64,000 nucleotides of DNA, from positions 605,898 to 669,897 of the forward strand of contig NZ_SRMP01000003.1 in assembly GCF_005925325.1 (NCBI RefSeq), read 5' to 3'. The position numbers were made by a program, and so were the translations under genes. Below, piece after piece: positions 35,907-44,881 of this stretch; the first letter of the stretch is position 1, and each line of letters opens with the position of its first letter. The DNA comes from Pedobacter helvus. GTDB lineage: Bacteria > Bacteroidota > Bacteroidia > Sphingobacteriales > Sphingobacteriaceae. Below the pieces are notes generated by a model that was not told where the DNA came from, ran no database searches, and worked only from the letters and a program-made list of their open reading frames with translations.

Positions 35907-36389
35907 TGCCTTTTTCATTCCTTTCCTAAGGAAACCATCTAAATAAATCAGCAATAATACTGCATTTACAAATAGGAAAATCATGATCACCTTAGTATCC
36001 AGCAAGCCGTCAAATTTATTTTCTAGGTTAAGGCTTGGTATGCTCGATGTAAAATTTGGTGCAGCTGTGGCAATGGCGTAAACCAAAATACTCACTAAAG
36101 AAAGTGCAAAAAAGCCACCTATAGCGTAAATAATTCGGTTATCTACCTTGGTCTTGAGCTTTACAGGTGCAATTTCATGCTGTACCTGTTCCATCACATT
36201 TCTTGTAAATGACATCGAAGGTTCATCGATTTCTAAATGTGTTTCCAGCTGTTGGTTAACTTCCAATAGTTGCACATAAAGCTGCTGAAACTGCTCGTCT
36301 GTAGCCAGTTTTGCTGCTATCTCTGCGCTTTCTGCCTCACTAGATAGCCCATCAATATAATCCCAAAGTTGTTCTTCTTGCTTTGTCAT
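35886..36389 (-). CDS. Membrane protein partner of an ECF sigma factor (anti-sigma-like)
   Basis: A 167-residue protein. The N-terminal 80 residues are acidic and helical (MTKQEEQLWDYIDGLSSEAESAEIAAKLATDEQFQQLYVQL, as in zinc-less anti-sigma domains). Two transmembrane helices follow (about 87-108 and 132-150), with a short basic tail. Its ATG overlaps the sigma factor stop by four bases, so it is translated with it. An anti-sigma role is inference from gene order and layout. Confidence 0.8.
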   Translation of the reverse strand: MTKQEEQLWDYIDGLSSEAESAEIAAKLATDEQFQQLYVQLLEVNQQLETHLEIDEPSMSFTRNVMEQVQHEIAPVKLKTKVDNRIIYAIGGFFALSLVSILVYAIATAAPNFTSSIPSLNLENKFDGLLDTKVIMIFLFVNAVLLLIYLDGFLRKGMKKAQKKGEQ

Positions 36390-36967
36390 ATCAACTCCTT
36401 TACTTCTTCTTTTAACAAAAGTTGCAGTTTTTCTTTTAATCGGTGTCTTGCTCTATGCAATTTTACTTTTACCGTATTGGGTTCCATCGCTAAAGTTTGC
36501 CCAATTTCTTCTAGGCTTTGTTCTCCTTTGTAAAACAAGGTGATAATAGCCGCATCGTCTGGTAAAAGCATCGAAATAGCTTCATTCAAATACTTATAGG
36601 TCGATTTTTTCTCTATCGTATCTGCATCAAAAGAACTATCGTTATTTGCTACCTGCAAAACTTGTTCCTCATCATCTATGGAAGAAGAATTTAGCTTTTT
36701 CTTCCTTAGGTAAGTCATTGCCGTAGTGTAGGTAATGGTGTATAGCCAAGTAGAAAATTTAGAGGTTTGCTTGAATGTCCCTAAAGCTTTATAGGCTTTA
36801 ATGAAGCAATCTTGGGCAATCTCTTCTGCATCTTCTCTATTCTTTGCAAAACGTAAAGCTAGCGTAAAAACAAATCTTTGGTGACGCTTAACCAACATCG
36901 CATAATTGCCCGTATTTCCGGACAATATGGAGTTAATAAGATCTAAATCTGTCTCTACTTGCTGCAT
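36386..36967 (-). CDS. ECF-type RNA polymerase sigma factor
   Basis: A 193-residue sigma-70 family protein with regions 2 and 4 only. Region 2 is HQRFVFTLALRFAKNREDAEEIAQDCFIKAYKALGTF with FSTWLYTITYTTAMTYLRKKK. Region 4 is LPDDAAIITLFYKGEQSLEEIGQTLAMEPNTVKVKLHRARHRLKEKL, a clear helix-turn-helix. It directs RNA polymerase to an unknown regulon, presumably controlled by the membrane protein encoded immediately after it. Confidence 0.93.
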   Translation of the reverse strand: MQQVETDLDLINSILSGNTGNYAMLVKRHQRFVFTLALRFAKNREDAEEIAQDCFIKAYKALGTFKQTSKFSTWLYTITYTTAMTYLRKKKLNSSSIDDEEQVLQVANNDSSFDADTIEKKSTYKYLNEAISMLLPDDAAIITLFYKGEQSLEEIGQTLAMEPNTVKVKLHRARHRLKEKLQLLLKEEVKELI

Positions 36968-37022
36968 AATTAACCTTATGACGCCGGGTTTTTAGTTGAG
37001 GTTACAGCAAATTACATTTTTT

Positions 37023-37127
37023 TGGTTAACCGTAGGTTTGGTTAGCTGGTTAATTGTTGAAATCGGTTAACTGCGTTAGAAACTAATACAAATTCAATTG
37101 ACCGATTAATCAGTTTAACCAATTAAC
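37023..37127 (+). repeat. Dispersed intergenic palindrome, TAACCGATTAAT family
   Basis: GGTTAACCG, GGTTAATTG and AATCGGTTAACTG on one side face ATTGACCGATTAATC and AACCAATTAACC on the other. Located between the sigma factor and SMR genes. Confidence 0.6.
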
Positions 37128-37131
37128 CTTT

Positions 37132-37458
37132 CTAGTGCGAAACAGCTTTTAACCCGATGATAGAACCGATCAGGGTTACGATAAAGAACAACCTCCAAAA
37201 GCTTGCTGGATCTTTAAATACCAGAATTCCCATTAAAACCGTACCTACAGCACCAATACCTGTCCAAACCGCATAAGCTGTACCAATTGGTAAGGTTTGA
37301 GTAGCTTTAATCAGTAATAACATACTGATTGTTAAAGAAACTAAGAAGCCTACAAACCACCAAGCGGCTTCTGAGCCACTAGTTTCTTTCACTTTTCCTA
37401 AGCATGATGCAAAGGCTACTTCGAAAAGTCCGGCGATAATTAATATAATCCAATTCAT
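37132..37458 (-). CDS. Small multidrug resistance exporter (SugE/Gdx-like)
   Basis: A 108-residue four-helix inner-membrane protein of the SMR family. The essential membrane Glu is in IAGLFEVAFASCLGK near residue 13, and YAVWTGIGAVGTVLMGILVFKDPASFWR is the family's third-helix signature. The Lys/Gly start of the first loop resembles SugE/guanidinium exporters rather than EmrE, but subtype is uncertain. It may act as an antiparallel dimer on guanidinium or quaternary ammonium compounds, driven by protons. Confidence 0.92.
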   Translation of the reverse strand: MNWIILIIAGLFEVAFASCLGKVKETSGSEAAWWFVGFLVSLTISMLLLIKATQTLPIGTAYAVWTGIGAVGTVLMGILVFKDPASFWRLFFIVTLIGSIIGLKAVSH

Positions 37459-37530
37459 TGTTTTTTATTTTGATACAAAAGTCGGTAGTTGGGATATCAA
37501 TTTATTTAACAAATGATAAAAAATGAAGGT

Positions 37531-37655
37531 AGCCACAGATGCACAGCTATCTAAGCTGTTTAATTTATCTTAAATTGAACTGTTCCTAAAAATAAATGCT
37601 GTGCTTGGTAAATAGAAAGAAGAATGAATTAAAAGTCATCTGTGAATCTGTGGCT
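37531..37655 (+). repeat. Dispersed intergenic palindrome, CCACAGATGCACAG family
   Basis: GCCACAGATGCACAG at the left and TCTGTGAATCTGTGGCT at the right enclose about 95 bases between the SMR and Crp/Fnr genes. Confidence 0.65.
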
Positions 37656-37664
37656 AACCTAAAA

Positions 37665-38231
37665 TCACTTCTTAGCAGATCTAATTCTGCTTAAAGAAAC
37701 TTGCGTAATGCCCAAATAAGAAGCAATGTGCCCTAGCTGCACACGTTTTAGTATGGTTGGCGAATGTTTAATTAAATCTTCGTAGCGTTCCGTGGCGGTT
37801 CGAAATTGCAAATCCATAAAGCGCTGCTCGGTAAGCAGCAGTTCTTGCTCAGCAAATTTTCTCCCCCAGTTAGCGATAGGCAAATGTAGGTTGTAAAGCT
37901 CTTGTAGATGACTACTAGAAATTCGATAAAGCACACTGTCTTCTAAAACTTCGATACTTTCATAACCTGGCTGATTTTTGAAGAAGCTTAAGAAAGACAG
38001 AATCACACCGCCAGCTTCGCCAAACCAAATGGTTCTTTGACCTTTATCTGTTTCTCGGAAAGCTCTGGCAATTCCTTCTTCGATGAAATAAACGTATCGT
38101 TCAATTTTTTCTGCGCTAACCACTATTGTTCCCTTGAGCACGTCTATTCGCTCAAATCGAGACAAAAACAATTGCTTTTCTGTAGGAGGCAGCAGAAAAA
38201 TTTCATCAATTTTATTAGATATAACAGTCAA
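37665..38231 (-). CDS. Crp/Fnr-family transcriptional regulator
   Basis: A 188-residue protein with an N-terminal cyclic-nucleotide-binding-like beta barrel (about 10-120: GTIVVSAEKIERYVYFIEEGIARAF) and a C-terminal winged helix (VQLGHIASYLGITQVSLSRIRSAKK). The barrel lacks the usual cAMP-contacting Arg motif, as in many Bacteroidota paralogues, so the effector is unknown. It lies upstream, on the same strand, of the SMR exporter and might regulate it; that is inference. Confidence 0.92.
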   Translation of the reverse strand: MTVISNKIDEIFLLPPTEKQLFLSRFERIDVLKGTIVVSAEKIERYVYFIEEGIARAFRETDKGQRTIWFGEAGGVILSFLSFFKNQPGYESIEVLEDSVLYRISSSHLQELYNLHLPIANWGRKFAEQELLLTEQRFMDLQFRTATERYEDLIKHSPTILKRVQLGHIASYLGITQVSLSRIRSAKK

Positions 38232-38361
38232 TTGGCGGTGTCTTATAGCACAATTTAATTTTTTTCTACGAATAGTGTAACCTAATTTTTTTTGCTGTTG
38301 TCATAAATCACAGAACACGGTTCGTAAACAATTGAATACTTAACATTAAATTTTAAAAGAT

Positions 38362-38718
38362 ATGCCAGGAGAATTAATACCAATTACGCTTTTTATCTGT
38401 ACGGCAGCACTGATAATTGGCATCAGATACCTATCTAACAAAGAAAAAATGGCGATGATAGAAAGAGGTATCGACCCGGGGCTTAGAAAAGCAACACCAA
38501 TGCCCTTTTTAAGCCTGAAGTTTGGCTTGCTAATGATTGGCGCCGGATTAGGTCTGATCATTGCATTGTTAACTACACGAAGCTTGTTAAACGTGAATTT
38601 GGATGCAGAAAAAGGACAAGCAGTAGCGGTGTATTTTGGCTGTATTTTTATCTTCGGAGGCTTGGGGTTAGTAGTTTCTTATGTAATTGAGAAAAAGTGG
38701 CTTGATCAACAAGCTTAA
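38362..38718 (+). CDS. Small membrane protein (DUF6249-like)
   Basis: A 118-residue protein with three hydrophobic helices (about 5-21, 50-70, 86-108) and a cytoplasmic loop NKEKMAMIERGIDPGLRK, a pattern typical of Bacteroidota membrane proteins annotated DUF6249. The DUF name is from memory. Function unknown. In similar loci it often neighbours an ECF sigma factor, which here is 1.4 kb away on the other strand. Confidence 0.8.
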   Translation: MPGELIPITLFICTAALIIGIRYLSNKEKMAMIERGIDPGLRKATPMPFLSLKFGLLMIGAGLGLIIALLTTRSLLNVNLDAEKGQAVAVYFGCIFIFGGLGLVVSYVIEKKWLDQQA

Positions 38719-38758
38719 CCAAAGTCATCGACAAGTTGGGTTTAGCACTAACTATTTA

Positions 38759-38790
38759 ACTTACGAAGTCTTAAAGCTTCGTAAGTTTTT
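38759..38790 (+). terminator. Intrinsic terminator
   Basis: Ten-pair perfect stem ACTTACGAAG (38759-38768) / CTTCGTAAGT (38777-38786), then a T tract. Confidence 0.88.
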
Positions 38791-38792
38791 AC

Positions 38793-39842
38793 TTATTTTT
38801 TCTTCCTTTTCACGGCCTTCAAAAACTGAACAAGTACTGTTTCATCATTTTTTAAAGCTTTTTTCTCATCTTTTTCTGCGATTGCGATTTTCTTAAGGTA
38901 ACGTTGCAAATCGCCAGCTTCAAACGCCTCCAATAAAATCGGATAAACGTAAGCACTTTTACAAACCGCTCTAGTGTTGCCAAGTTTAGCGGCAACACAA
39001 TCTAATGCTTTAACTACCAGTTTTTTAGCAGCAACATCAGGGTTTTCATTCGTACATACCGCTAACTGTCGCATGGCTTCTAATGTACCGCCCCAAGTCC
39101 TAAAATCCTTTGCGGTGAAATCATCCTCAGTAATCTCTCTGATGTATTGGTTAATCATTCCAGATTCCACAGCTTTACGCTCATTATCGGCTGTGTAAAA
39201 TTGAAACAGATCTTGACCAGGGATGTCCTTGCACTTTTTAACTAGTTTCGCTAAACTTTTATCGCTTAGTTTTACCTCTTGTTTTACGCCTTTTTTACCA
39301 ACGAAACTTAAAAAGGTTCCGCTAGCTTTTTGCTTAACATGTTTGTCTTTTAAGGTGCTTAAGCCGTAGCTGCTATAACTTTTTTCGTAGATAGAGCTGC
39401 CAATTCGGATGAGCGTTTCTTGCAAAACCTTTACACAAATAGCCAATACTTTACGTTCATCAAGATTTCTTCTCCTTAAATCTCTTTCTACCTGTTTACG
39501 TGCCTTTGGCAAAGCTTTCCCAAACTCCAATAGACGGAAGTATTTATGATCTGAGCGTCTGTTCACCCAATCTGGGTGGTAACGATACTGTTTCCTGCCA
39601 GCCACGTCAGTACCAATAGCTTGTAAATAGCCATTCTTTTTGGGAGAAATCCATACATCTTTCCAAGCTGGTGGCAATACTAGTTTTCGGATGCGCTCTA
39701 AGGCAAATTGGTCTGTGATTTTATTGCCTTTATGATCTTCATACTTAAATTTTCCTGGGGCACCTTTGCGGTAAATGCCACCTTTTTCGGGGCTAACAAA
39801 AACTAAATGACTATCATTAATGATATCGGCTGTGCTTACCAT
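38793..39842 (-). CDS. DNA topoisomerase IB (poxvirus-like)
   Basis: A 349-residue type IB topoisomerase that relaxes supercoils through a 3'-phosphotyrosyl intermediate. The small N-terminal domain (about 1-100) is followed by the catalytic domain. Catalytic residues: Arg/Lys in SYGLSTLKDKHV, Arg in DFRTWGGTLEAM (with Trp-Gly), and nucleophile Tyr298 in KSAYVYP near the C-terminus. The Lys-rich C-terminal extension is probably for DNA binding. Common as a monocistronic gene in Bacteroidota and Proteobacteria. Confidence 0.95.
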   Translation of the reverse strand: MVSTADIINDSHLVFVSPEKGGIYRKGAPGKFKYEDHKGNKITDQFALERIRKLVLPPAWKDVWISPKKNGYLQAIGTDVAGRKQYRYHPDWVNRRSDHKYFRLLEFGKALPKARKQVERDLRRRNLDERKVLAICVKVLQETLIRIGSSIYEKSYSSYGLSTLKDKHVKQKASGTFLSFVGKKGVKQEVKLSDKSLAKLVKKCKDIPGQDLFQFYTADNERKAVESGMINQYIREITEDDFTAKDFRTWGGTLEAMRQLAVCTNENPDVAAKKLVVKALDCVAAKLGNTRAVCKSAYVYPILLEAFEAGDLQRYLKKIAIAEKDEKKALKNDETVLVQFLKAVKRKKK

Positions 39843-39949
39843 AATTTATATTTATGGCAACAACAAAAAGTAGTAGGGAATGGTTTGAGTACACAGCAAC
39901 TTGTCTCTTTAAGCAGGTTGAGGTGTAGACTTATTGAATATCGAGCGTT

Positions 39950-40030
39950 GTCGTCATTCTCGCGTAGGCGGGAATATTAAGACGAAATCCTTCTATGCAT
40001 TACGATCCCGACGAACGAGCAAAGATCCGC
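39950..40030 (+). repeat. Intergenic repeat, GTCATTCTCGCG type
   Basis: GTCGTCATTCTCGCGTAGGC resembles the GTCATTTCGAACG family seen at 22603. A second arm (ACGATCCCGACGAACGAGC) lies 40 bases on. It sits between topoisomerase and thioesterase genes. The remaining 39843-39950 shows nothing clear. Confidence 0.5.
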
Positions 40031-40035
40031 TATAG

Positions 40036-40461
40036 CTACTGCGGTTTCGGCAAAATTGCTACTGTTAATCTGCTTACACAGTTCATTTTACCTTTGTCGG
40101 TATACAATTTAATTTCCCAAAGATGGGTTTTGCCACCAATGTGAAGCGGTTTACAAACGCCTTTCACAAACCCAGAACTTACTGGACGAATGTGATTAGC
40201 ATTTACCTCTAAACCTACGGCAATATGCTTGTTCGGATCAATACACATGTATGAAGCAATACTTCCCAATGTTTCTGCTAGCACCACCGAAGCGCCACCA
40301 TGTAAAATACCCGCTGGTTGATGTGTACGTTCATCTACAGGCATGGTAGCCACCAAATAATCATCGCCAATTTCGGTAAATTCTATGCCCAATAAAGCAC
40401 CAATGTGGTTTTTAGGGCGACTGTTAAGCGTTTCGGGCGTAAATTCTTTAAACCAAATCAT
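40036..40461 (-). CDS. PaaI-type hot-dog thioesterase
   Basis: A 141-residue hot-dog-fold protein. The catalytic helix is in GILHGGASVVLAETLGSIASYM with the His-Gly-Gly motif and active-site Glu, and NHIRPVSSGFVKGVC is the usual second motif. It probably hydrolyses acyl-CoA thioesters such as phenylacetyl-CoA derivatives, or DHNA-CoA in menaquinone synthesis; the sequence alone does not tell. No pathway neighbours are present. Confidence 0.93.
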   Translation of the reverse strand: MIWFKEFTPETLNSRPKNHIGALLGIEFTEIGDDYLVATMPVDERTHQPAGILHGGASVVLAETLGSIASYMCIDPNKHIAVGLEVNANHIRPVSSGFVKGVCKPLHIGGKTHLWEIKLYTDKGKMNCVSRLTVAILPKPQ

Positions 40462-40515
40462 TTCTTGAAGTTAAAAGTCAAAAATAAAAAGTTAAAAGTG
40501 TCTGGTCGTAATTTT

Positions 40516-40545
40516 CAGTTAACCGATTAAACAATTAACCAGTTA
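40516..40545 (+). repeat. Short copy of the TAACCGATTAAT palindrome
   Basis: CAGTTAACCGATTAAACAAT followed by TAACCAGTTA, between the thioesterase and DinB genes. Confidence 0.5.
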
Positions 40546-40551
40546 CAGCGG

Positions 40552-41055
40552 CTATAAATATCGCTCTACGATTACATTTCTGTGGTGCATCACGTGTCCA
40601 GCTAAAATGTAGACTAAAGCCTTTACCGTAATCTGATTGCTGTTGGCTATACCAAATCTATCCAACTCTTCTTCATTAAGAGATTTGACCAAGAACATAT
40701 TCGACTTCCTTAATAAAATGAACTCCTCACACAAACTTTCTAAGCTTCTATCTTTAAAATGTGCATTCGTCACGTAATCATTTTCATCGAAGCCGGGCAA
40801 AGCCGCTTTTTCTGCCCTTGCAAAACTGATTAAACGGAAAACCATGATCCGTTCGGTGTCTATGATATGGCCGAACATCTCCTTGATGGTCCATTTTCCA
40901 GGCGCATAAGCGAAATCTGCTTTATCAGCATTTTGCTGTACAAAATCTGCAAATTCTTCGGCTTGCGTTTCTAAAATAGACAATACATCGCCTTCCACTA
41001 AGTCGATATAGCCTTTATACCACTGAGGGTAATCCTGTATTTGTGGTGGGTTCAT
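40552..41055 (-). CDS. DinB-family metal-binding protein
   Basis: A 167-residue four-helix-bundle protein. The three metal-binding His of the DinB/YfiT superfamily are visible: KEMFGHIIDTERI and AGHVMHHRNVI at the C-terminus. FRLISFARAEKAALPGFDENDYV is a characteristic linker. Members include thiol transferases (bacillithiol) and enzymes of unknown role. It overlaps the upstream histidine kinase end by 41 bases, so it may be translated with it. Confidence 0.9.
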   Translation of the reverse strand: MNPPQIQDYPQWYKGYIDLVEGDVLSILETQAEEFADFVQQNADKADFAYAPGKWTIKEMFGHIIDTERIMVFRLISFARAEKAALPGFDENDYVTNAHFKDRSLESLCEEFILLRKSNMFLVKSLNEEELDRFGIANSNQITVKALVYILAGHVMHHRNVIVERYL

Positions 41056-42244
41056 AAGTAATACTGCTTTTTAATATAATTCTGAAGGTTGTTCCTTTTC
41101 CTAATTCCGAATCTTTGACAAAGATTTGCCCGCGATGGTAATTCTCGACAATTCTTTTAGTGAGTGTTAAGCCTAATCCCCAACCTCGTTTCCTAGTGGT
41201 GTAACCTGGTTGAAAAACTGTATCGAATTTAGAACGAGGAATACCTTTACCGGTATCTGTGATATCAATAAATACTTCTTCTTTTGCTAGATTTTCAATG
41301 ATGTTGATGGTAATGGTACCCTCATTATCTATCGCATTCACCGCATTTTTGAGTAGGTTTTCTATTACCCAGTCAAACAATGGTCCCGATAGCATTGCCC
41401 TTACTTGGGTATCGCCTGTAAGTACGAAATTGATTTTATCGGAAGTGCGGACCTTAAAGTATTGTACAAAGCCTTTAATCACTGCGTGTACCACATGGTC
41501 TTCTAATATTGGCTTAGAACCAATTTTTGAGAAACGATCAGCGATGATCTCCAACCGCTGAATATCATTCTCCATCTCGGCAACTAAGGGATCTTCTTCT
41601 GCATCGAACCGCGTTTTAATCAATTCTACCCAAGCCATTAACGAAGAAATTGGTGTACCCAACTGGTGTGCAGTTTCTTTGGCCATGCCCACAAATTCCT
41701 GATCTCGTTCGGCTCGTCTTGCCGCACTAAAACCCACATAAGCGGTAATCAGAAATAGTGCAATTACGCCCAATTGGATGTAAGGGAAAAACCTCAACTG
41801 TGTTAAAATTATCGAATCTTTATAGTAGGCAATTAGTTCTTCGTCGTTAATTCCCTTCATTTTAGCAGGCTTGTGCTGCTCTTTCATTTTGCTCAACTGC
41901 CTTGCAAAATAAACCGAATCGTATTGCTTGGTTTTATTATCTGGATAAAGTGTTTTAGTGGTATCCAAACCATCCCACAGATAAATGGAGCCATCAGTTC
42001 TGGTAATGATTACGTCCATTTTATTGTTTTTCTTGATGGTTTCAAAAACTTCCGACAACTGCTCGTTGTCGTACATTTTCATCCGTTGTTCGGCTACTTT
42101 TATCCATAGCAAAAACTGTGTTCCTTCTTCTCTCTCCATCTTTTTTACAAAAAAATCGGAGTAAAATACAGAAGCGGTTCCAATAAGTCCCGCAAACAAT
42201 AACAAGAATAATTTCCAGCGCTTTTTTTTCTGATATGGATTCAT
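41015..42244 (-). CDS. Membrane sensor histidine kinase
   Basis: The start is ATG 42244 (MNPYQKKKRWKLFLLLFAG); the longer frame has no start signal. The 409-residue protein has two transmembrane helices (about 10-28 and 145-165) with an extracellular sensor between them, a short linker (about 168-185), HisKA with phospho-His in GMAKETAHQLGTPISSLMAW, and HATPase with VIENLLKNAVNAI (N box), DITDTGKGIPRS (G1) and RGWGLGLTLTKRIVENYH (G2). No response regulator is adjacent. It overlaps the DinB gene by 41 bases. Confidence 0.93.
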   Translation of the reverse strand: MNPYQKKKRWKLFLLLFAGLIGTASVFYSDFFVKKMEREEGTQFLLWIKVAEQRMKMYDNEQLSEVFETIKKNNKMDVIITRTDGSIYLWDGLDTTKTLYPDNKTKQYDSVYFARQLSKMKEQHKPAKMKGINDEELIAYYKDSIILTQLRFFPYIQLGVIALFLITAYVGFSAARRAERDQEFVGMAKETAHQLGTPISSLMAWVELIKTRFDAEEDPLVAEMENDIQRLEIIADRFSKIGSKPILEDHVVHAVIKGFVQYFKVRTSDKINFVLTGDTQVRAMLSGPLFDWVIENLLKNAVNAIDNEGTITINIIENLAKEEVFIDITDTGKGIPRSKFDTVFQPGYTTRKRGWGLGLTLTKRIVENYHRGQIFVKDSELGKGTTFRIILKSSITYEPTTNTGLPSVV

Positions 42245-42325
42245 GCCGAGGCAAATTACAATATCAGAACGTAAAAACCACAAAACTATGATGCTTTTTC
42301 AAAAAGCTAATCAAGATGAAAAACA

Positions 42326-42333
42326 TATCTTTG
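42326..42333 (+). promoter_or_regulatory. -7 element of gltX
   Basis: TATCTTTG, a perfect TAnnTTTG, 85 bases before the gltX ATG. Confidence 0.45.
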
Positions 42334-42417
42334 CAGCGTCTTGCGTCGTGCGCATGGCGATAAGCGAATTCAATGCTTTACCGTCTAACGCCAAACGCCA
42401 AACGATTAAATATAATC

Positions 42418-43929
42418 ATGAGTAAAGAAGTTAGAGTTAGATTTGCACCAAGCCCAACCGGCGGTTTGCATTTAGGAGGAGTTAGAACAGCCCTTTTCAA
42501 TTATCTTTTTGCAAAAAAAAATAACGGTACTTTCATTTTAAGAGTAGAAGATACCGATCAAACCCGCTTTGTTGAAGGTGCAGAGCAATATATTGTAGAC
42601 TGCTTGGAATGGTGTGGTATTTCTCCCGATGAAAGCCCGCAGCAACCTGGTGCTTTTGGTCCTTACCGCCAAAGTGAGCGCAAACCTAGCTACAGACAAT
42701 ATGCCGAGCAATTAGTTGCTAGTGGCTATGCTTACTACGCTTTTGATACCGCAGAAGAATTAACCGCGAAAAGAGCTGAAGAACCTAATTTCCTCTATGG
42801 ACAAAAAAGCCGTATGCAAATGCGCAACTCGCTTACTTTAACACAAAGCGAAGTGAGTGAATTGTTAGCGCAAAATGCGCCTCATGTAATCCGGATTAAA
42901 ATGCCTACGGATGAGCAAGTGACTTTTACCGATATGATTAGAGGTGTGGTAAGCTTTGATACCAATTTAGTAGACGATAAAGTTTTGCTAAAAGCCGACG
43001 GCATGCCGACTTACCATTTAGCCGTGGTGGTTGACGATAAAGCGATGGAAATTTCGCATATTTTTAGAGGCGAAGAGTGGTTGCCATCTGCACCAATTCA
43101 CTTGCTACTTTGGAGATATTTAGGTTGGGCAAATGAAATGCCTGCTTGGGCGCACTTACCGCTCATCTTAAAGCCAGATGGCAACGGAAAATTAAGCAAA
43201 AGAGATGGCGATAGATTAGGTTTCCCTGTTTATGCAATGAACTGGACCGATCCTAAAACTGGTGATTTAACCAAAGGATTTAAAGAGTTGGGCTTTATGC
43301 CAGAAGCTTTTGTAAACCTTTTGGGTGTTTTGGGATGGAATGACGGTACAGATAAAGAAATTTTCTCGTTAGAAGAATTGAAAGCTAGTTTCTCTGTAGA
43401 AAGAATAAGCAAAGCCGGTGCAAAATTCGATTTTGAAAAAGCAAAATGGTTCAATCACGAGTGGATTAAGGCGGCAAGCGTTGAGCGTTTGGCGTTAAGC
43501 GTGAAAAGTGAATTAAGCAAATCGGGGATTGAAGTTGCTAGTGATGAAAAACTAGCAGAGGTTATTGAATTGGTAAAAGACAGATGTACTTTACTGCCAG
43601 ATTTCGTAGCACAAACTTCTTATTTCTTCACAACTCCAACTGAATACGATTCTGCTGCTGTGAAACCAAAATGGAATGCAGATAAAGCGGCTTTCTTTGA
43701 AGAATTTGCAAATACTTTAAACATTGAGCTAAGTGCTGTAGAATTAGAAGCAGCATTTAAAGCACTAGCAGAAAGAAAAGGCTTAAAACCAGGAGAAGTA
43801 ATGTTGCCATTACGTATTGTATTGGTTGGTGGTAAATTTGGCCCAGGTGTTTTCGATATTGTGAAGTTGTTGGGAAAAGAAGAAACTCAAAACAGAATTG
43901 CGAAAGGTATTGTTGAATTTAATTCCTAA
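42418..43929 (+). CDS. gltX: Glutamyl-tRNA synthetase
   Basis: The start is ATG 42418 (MSKEVRVRFAPSPTGG), the usual N-terminus; the frame upstream is fortuitous. The 503-residue class I enzyme has the HIGH-like motif GGLHLGGVRTALFNYL, the GEEWLPSAPIH block, and the KLSKR motif in NGKLSKRDGD. The C-terminal anticodon-binding helical domain is present (RKGLKPGEVMLPLRIVLVGG). It charges tRNA-Glu. The zinc-binding segment of some GluRS forms is absent. Confidence 0.97.
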   Translation: MSKEVRVRFAPSPTGGLHLGGVRTALFNYLFAKKNNGTFILRVEDTDQTRFVEGAEQYIVDCLEWCGISPDESPQQPGAFGPYRQSERKPSYRQYAEQLVASGYAYYAFDTAEELTAKRAEEPNFLYGQKSRMQMRNSLTLTQSEVSELLAQNAPHVIRIKMPTDEQVTFTDMIRGVVSFDTNLVDDKVLLKADGMPTYHLAVVVDDKAMEISHIFRGEEWLPSAPIHLLLWRYLGWANEMPAWAHLPLILKPDGNGKLSKRDGDRLGFPVYAMNWTDPKTGDLTKGFKELGFMPEAFVNLLGVLGWNDGTDKEIFSLEELKASFSVERISKAGAKFDFEKAKWFNHEWIKAASVERLALSVKSELSKSGIEVASDEKLAEVIELVKDRCTLLPDFVAQTSYFFTTPTEYDSAAVKPKWNADKAAFFEEFANTLNIELSAVELEAAFKALAERKGLKPGEVMLPLRIVLVGGKFGPGVFDIVKLLGKEETQNRIAKGIVEFNS

Positions 43930-43958
43930 ATTGGAATATAAATTTAAAATCTTGTACT

Positions 43959-44801
43959 ATGCAATGGTTCGGTAAGGGCAGTAACAACATGGAAGATGGT
44001 CGCGGTGGCGGCGGTGGTAAAGTAGCGCTTGGTGGCGGTATCGGTATCATCATTGTGATTATTGGTTTATTTATGGGGAAAGACCTCACAGGTTTAGTGA
44101 ACCAGTTGCCCCTTACTACAGAACAAACTGAAGTTAAAAAAGGTAGTTCTGCCGATGATGATCCACAAAAGAAATTCGTTTCTGGCGTGCTCGAATCTAC
44201 TGAGCAGGTTTGGGTAGAGCAGTTCAATCAATTGGGCTTGCAATATCAATATCCAACTTTAAGGTTGTTTGAAGAAGGTGTACAAACCGCTTGTGGTGGC
44301 GCATCATCTGCCGTTGGGCCATTCTACTGTCCTGGTGACAATAAAGTGTACATCGATCTATCTTTCTTTGGAGAATTGAAAGACCGTTTCGGCGCTGCAG
44401 GCGATTTTGCACAGGCTTATGTGATTGCTCATGAGGTTGGCCACCATGTACAAAACTTATTAGGAACTTCTGAAAAAGTACAAAGCGCTCGCCGTAATTT
44501 GAGCGAAAAGGAATACAACAAACTTTCTGTAATGTTAGAATTACAGGCCGATTTTTATGCTGGCCTGTGGGCACATCATGCGCAAAACCTTAAAGATTTT
44601 AGGTTAGATGCCGGCGACATTGACGAGGCACTAACCGCAGCTAATGCCATAGGCGATGACAAGCTCCAAAAGCAAGCTACCGGTGAGGTTGTTCCAGATT
44701 CGTTTACGCATGGCACTTCTGCCCAACGCATGTATTGGTTCAAAAAAGGATTCGAAACTGGCGATTTCAACCAAGGAGATACGTTTAAATCAGATCGATA
44801 A
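43959..44801 (+). CDS. ypfJ: Neutral zinc metallopeptidase (YpfJ-like)
   Basis: A 280-residue protein. The N-terminus is a Gly-rich region (DGRGGGGGKVALGGGIGIIIVIIGLFMGKD) followed by one transmembrane helix, and the rest is periplasmic. The zinc site is VIAHEVGHHVQNL near residue 155, with the downstream Glu in LELQADFYAGLWAHHAQ; HGTSAQRMYWFKKGFETGD closes the family pattern. Substrate unknown. It lies 29 bases after gltX and may be cotranscribed. Confidence 0.93.
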   Translation: MQWFGKGSNNMEDGRGGGGGKVALGGGIGIIIVIIGLFMGKDLTGLVNQLPLTTEQTEVKKGSSADDDPQKKFVSGVLESTEQVWVEQFNQLGLQYQYPTLRLFEEGVQTACGGASSAVGPFYCPGDNKVYIDLSFFGELKDRFGAAGDFAQAYVIAHEVGHHVQNLLGTSEKVQSARRNLSEKEYNKLSVMLELQADFYAGLWAHHAQNLKDFRLDAGDIDEALTAANAIGDDKLQKQATGEVVPDSFTHGTSAQRMYWFKKGFETGDFNQGDTFKSDR

Positions 44802-44881
44802 CAACTACGTTTTTGCGCCCGTATTAACACTTCAAGTTGTAATTAAAATTTTTATAATCTCATTTTTAATTACATTTGAAA

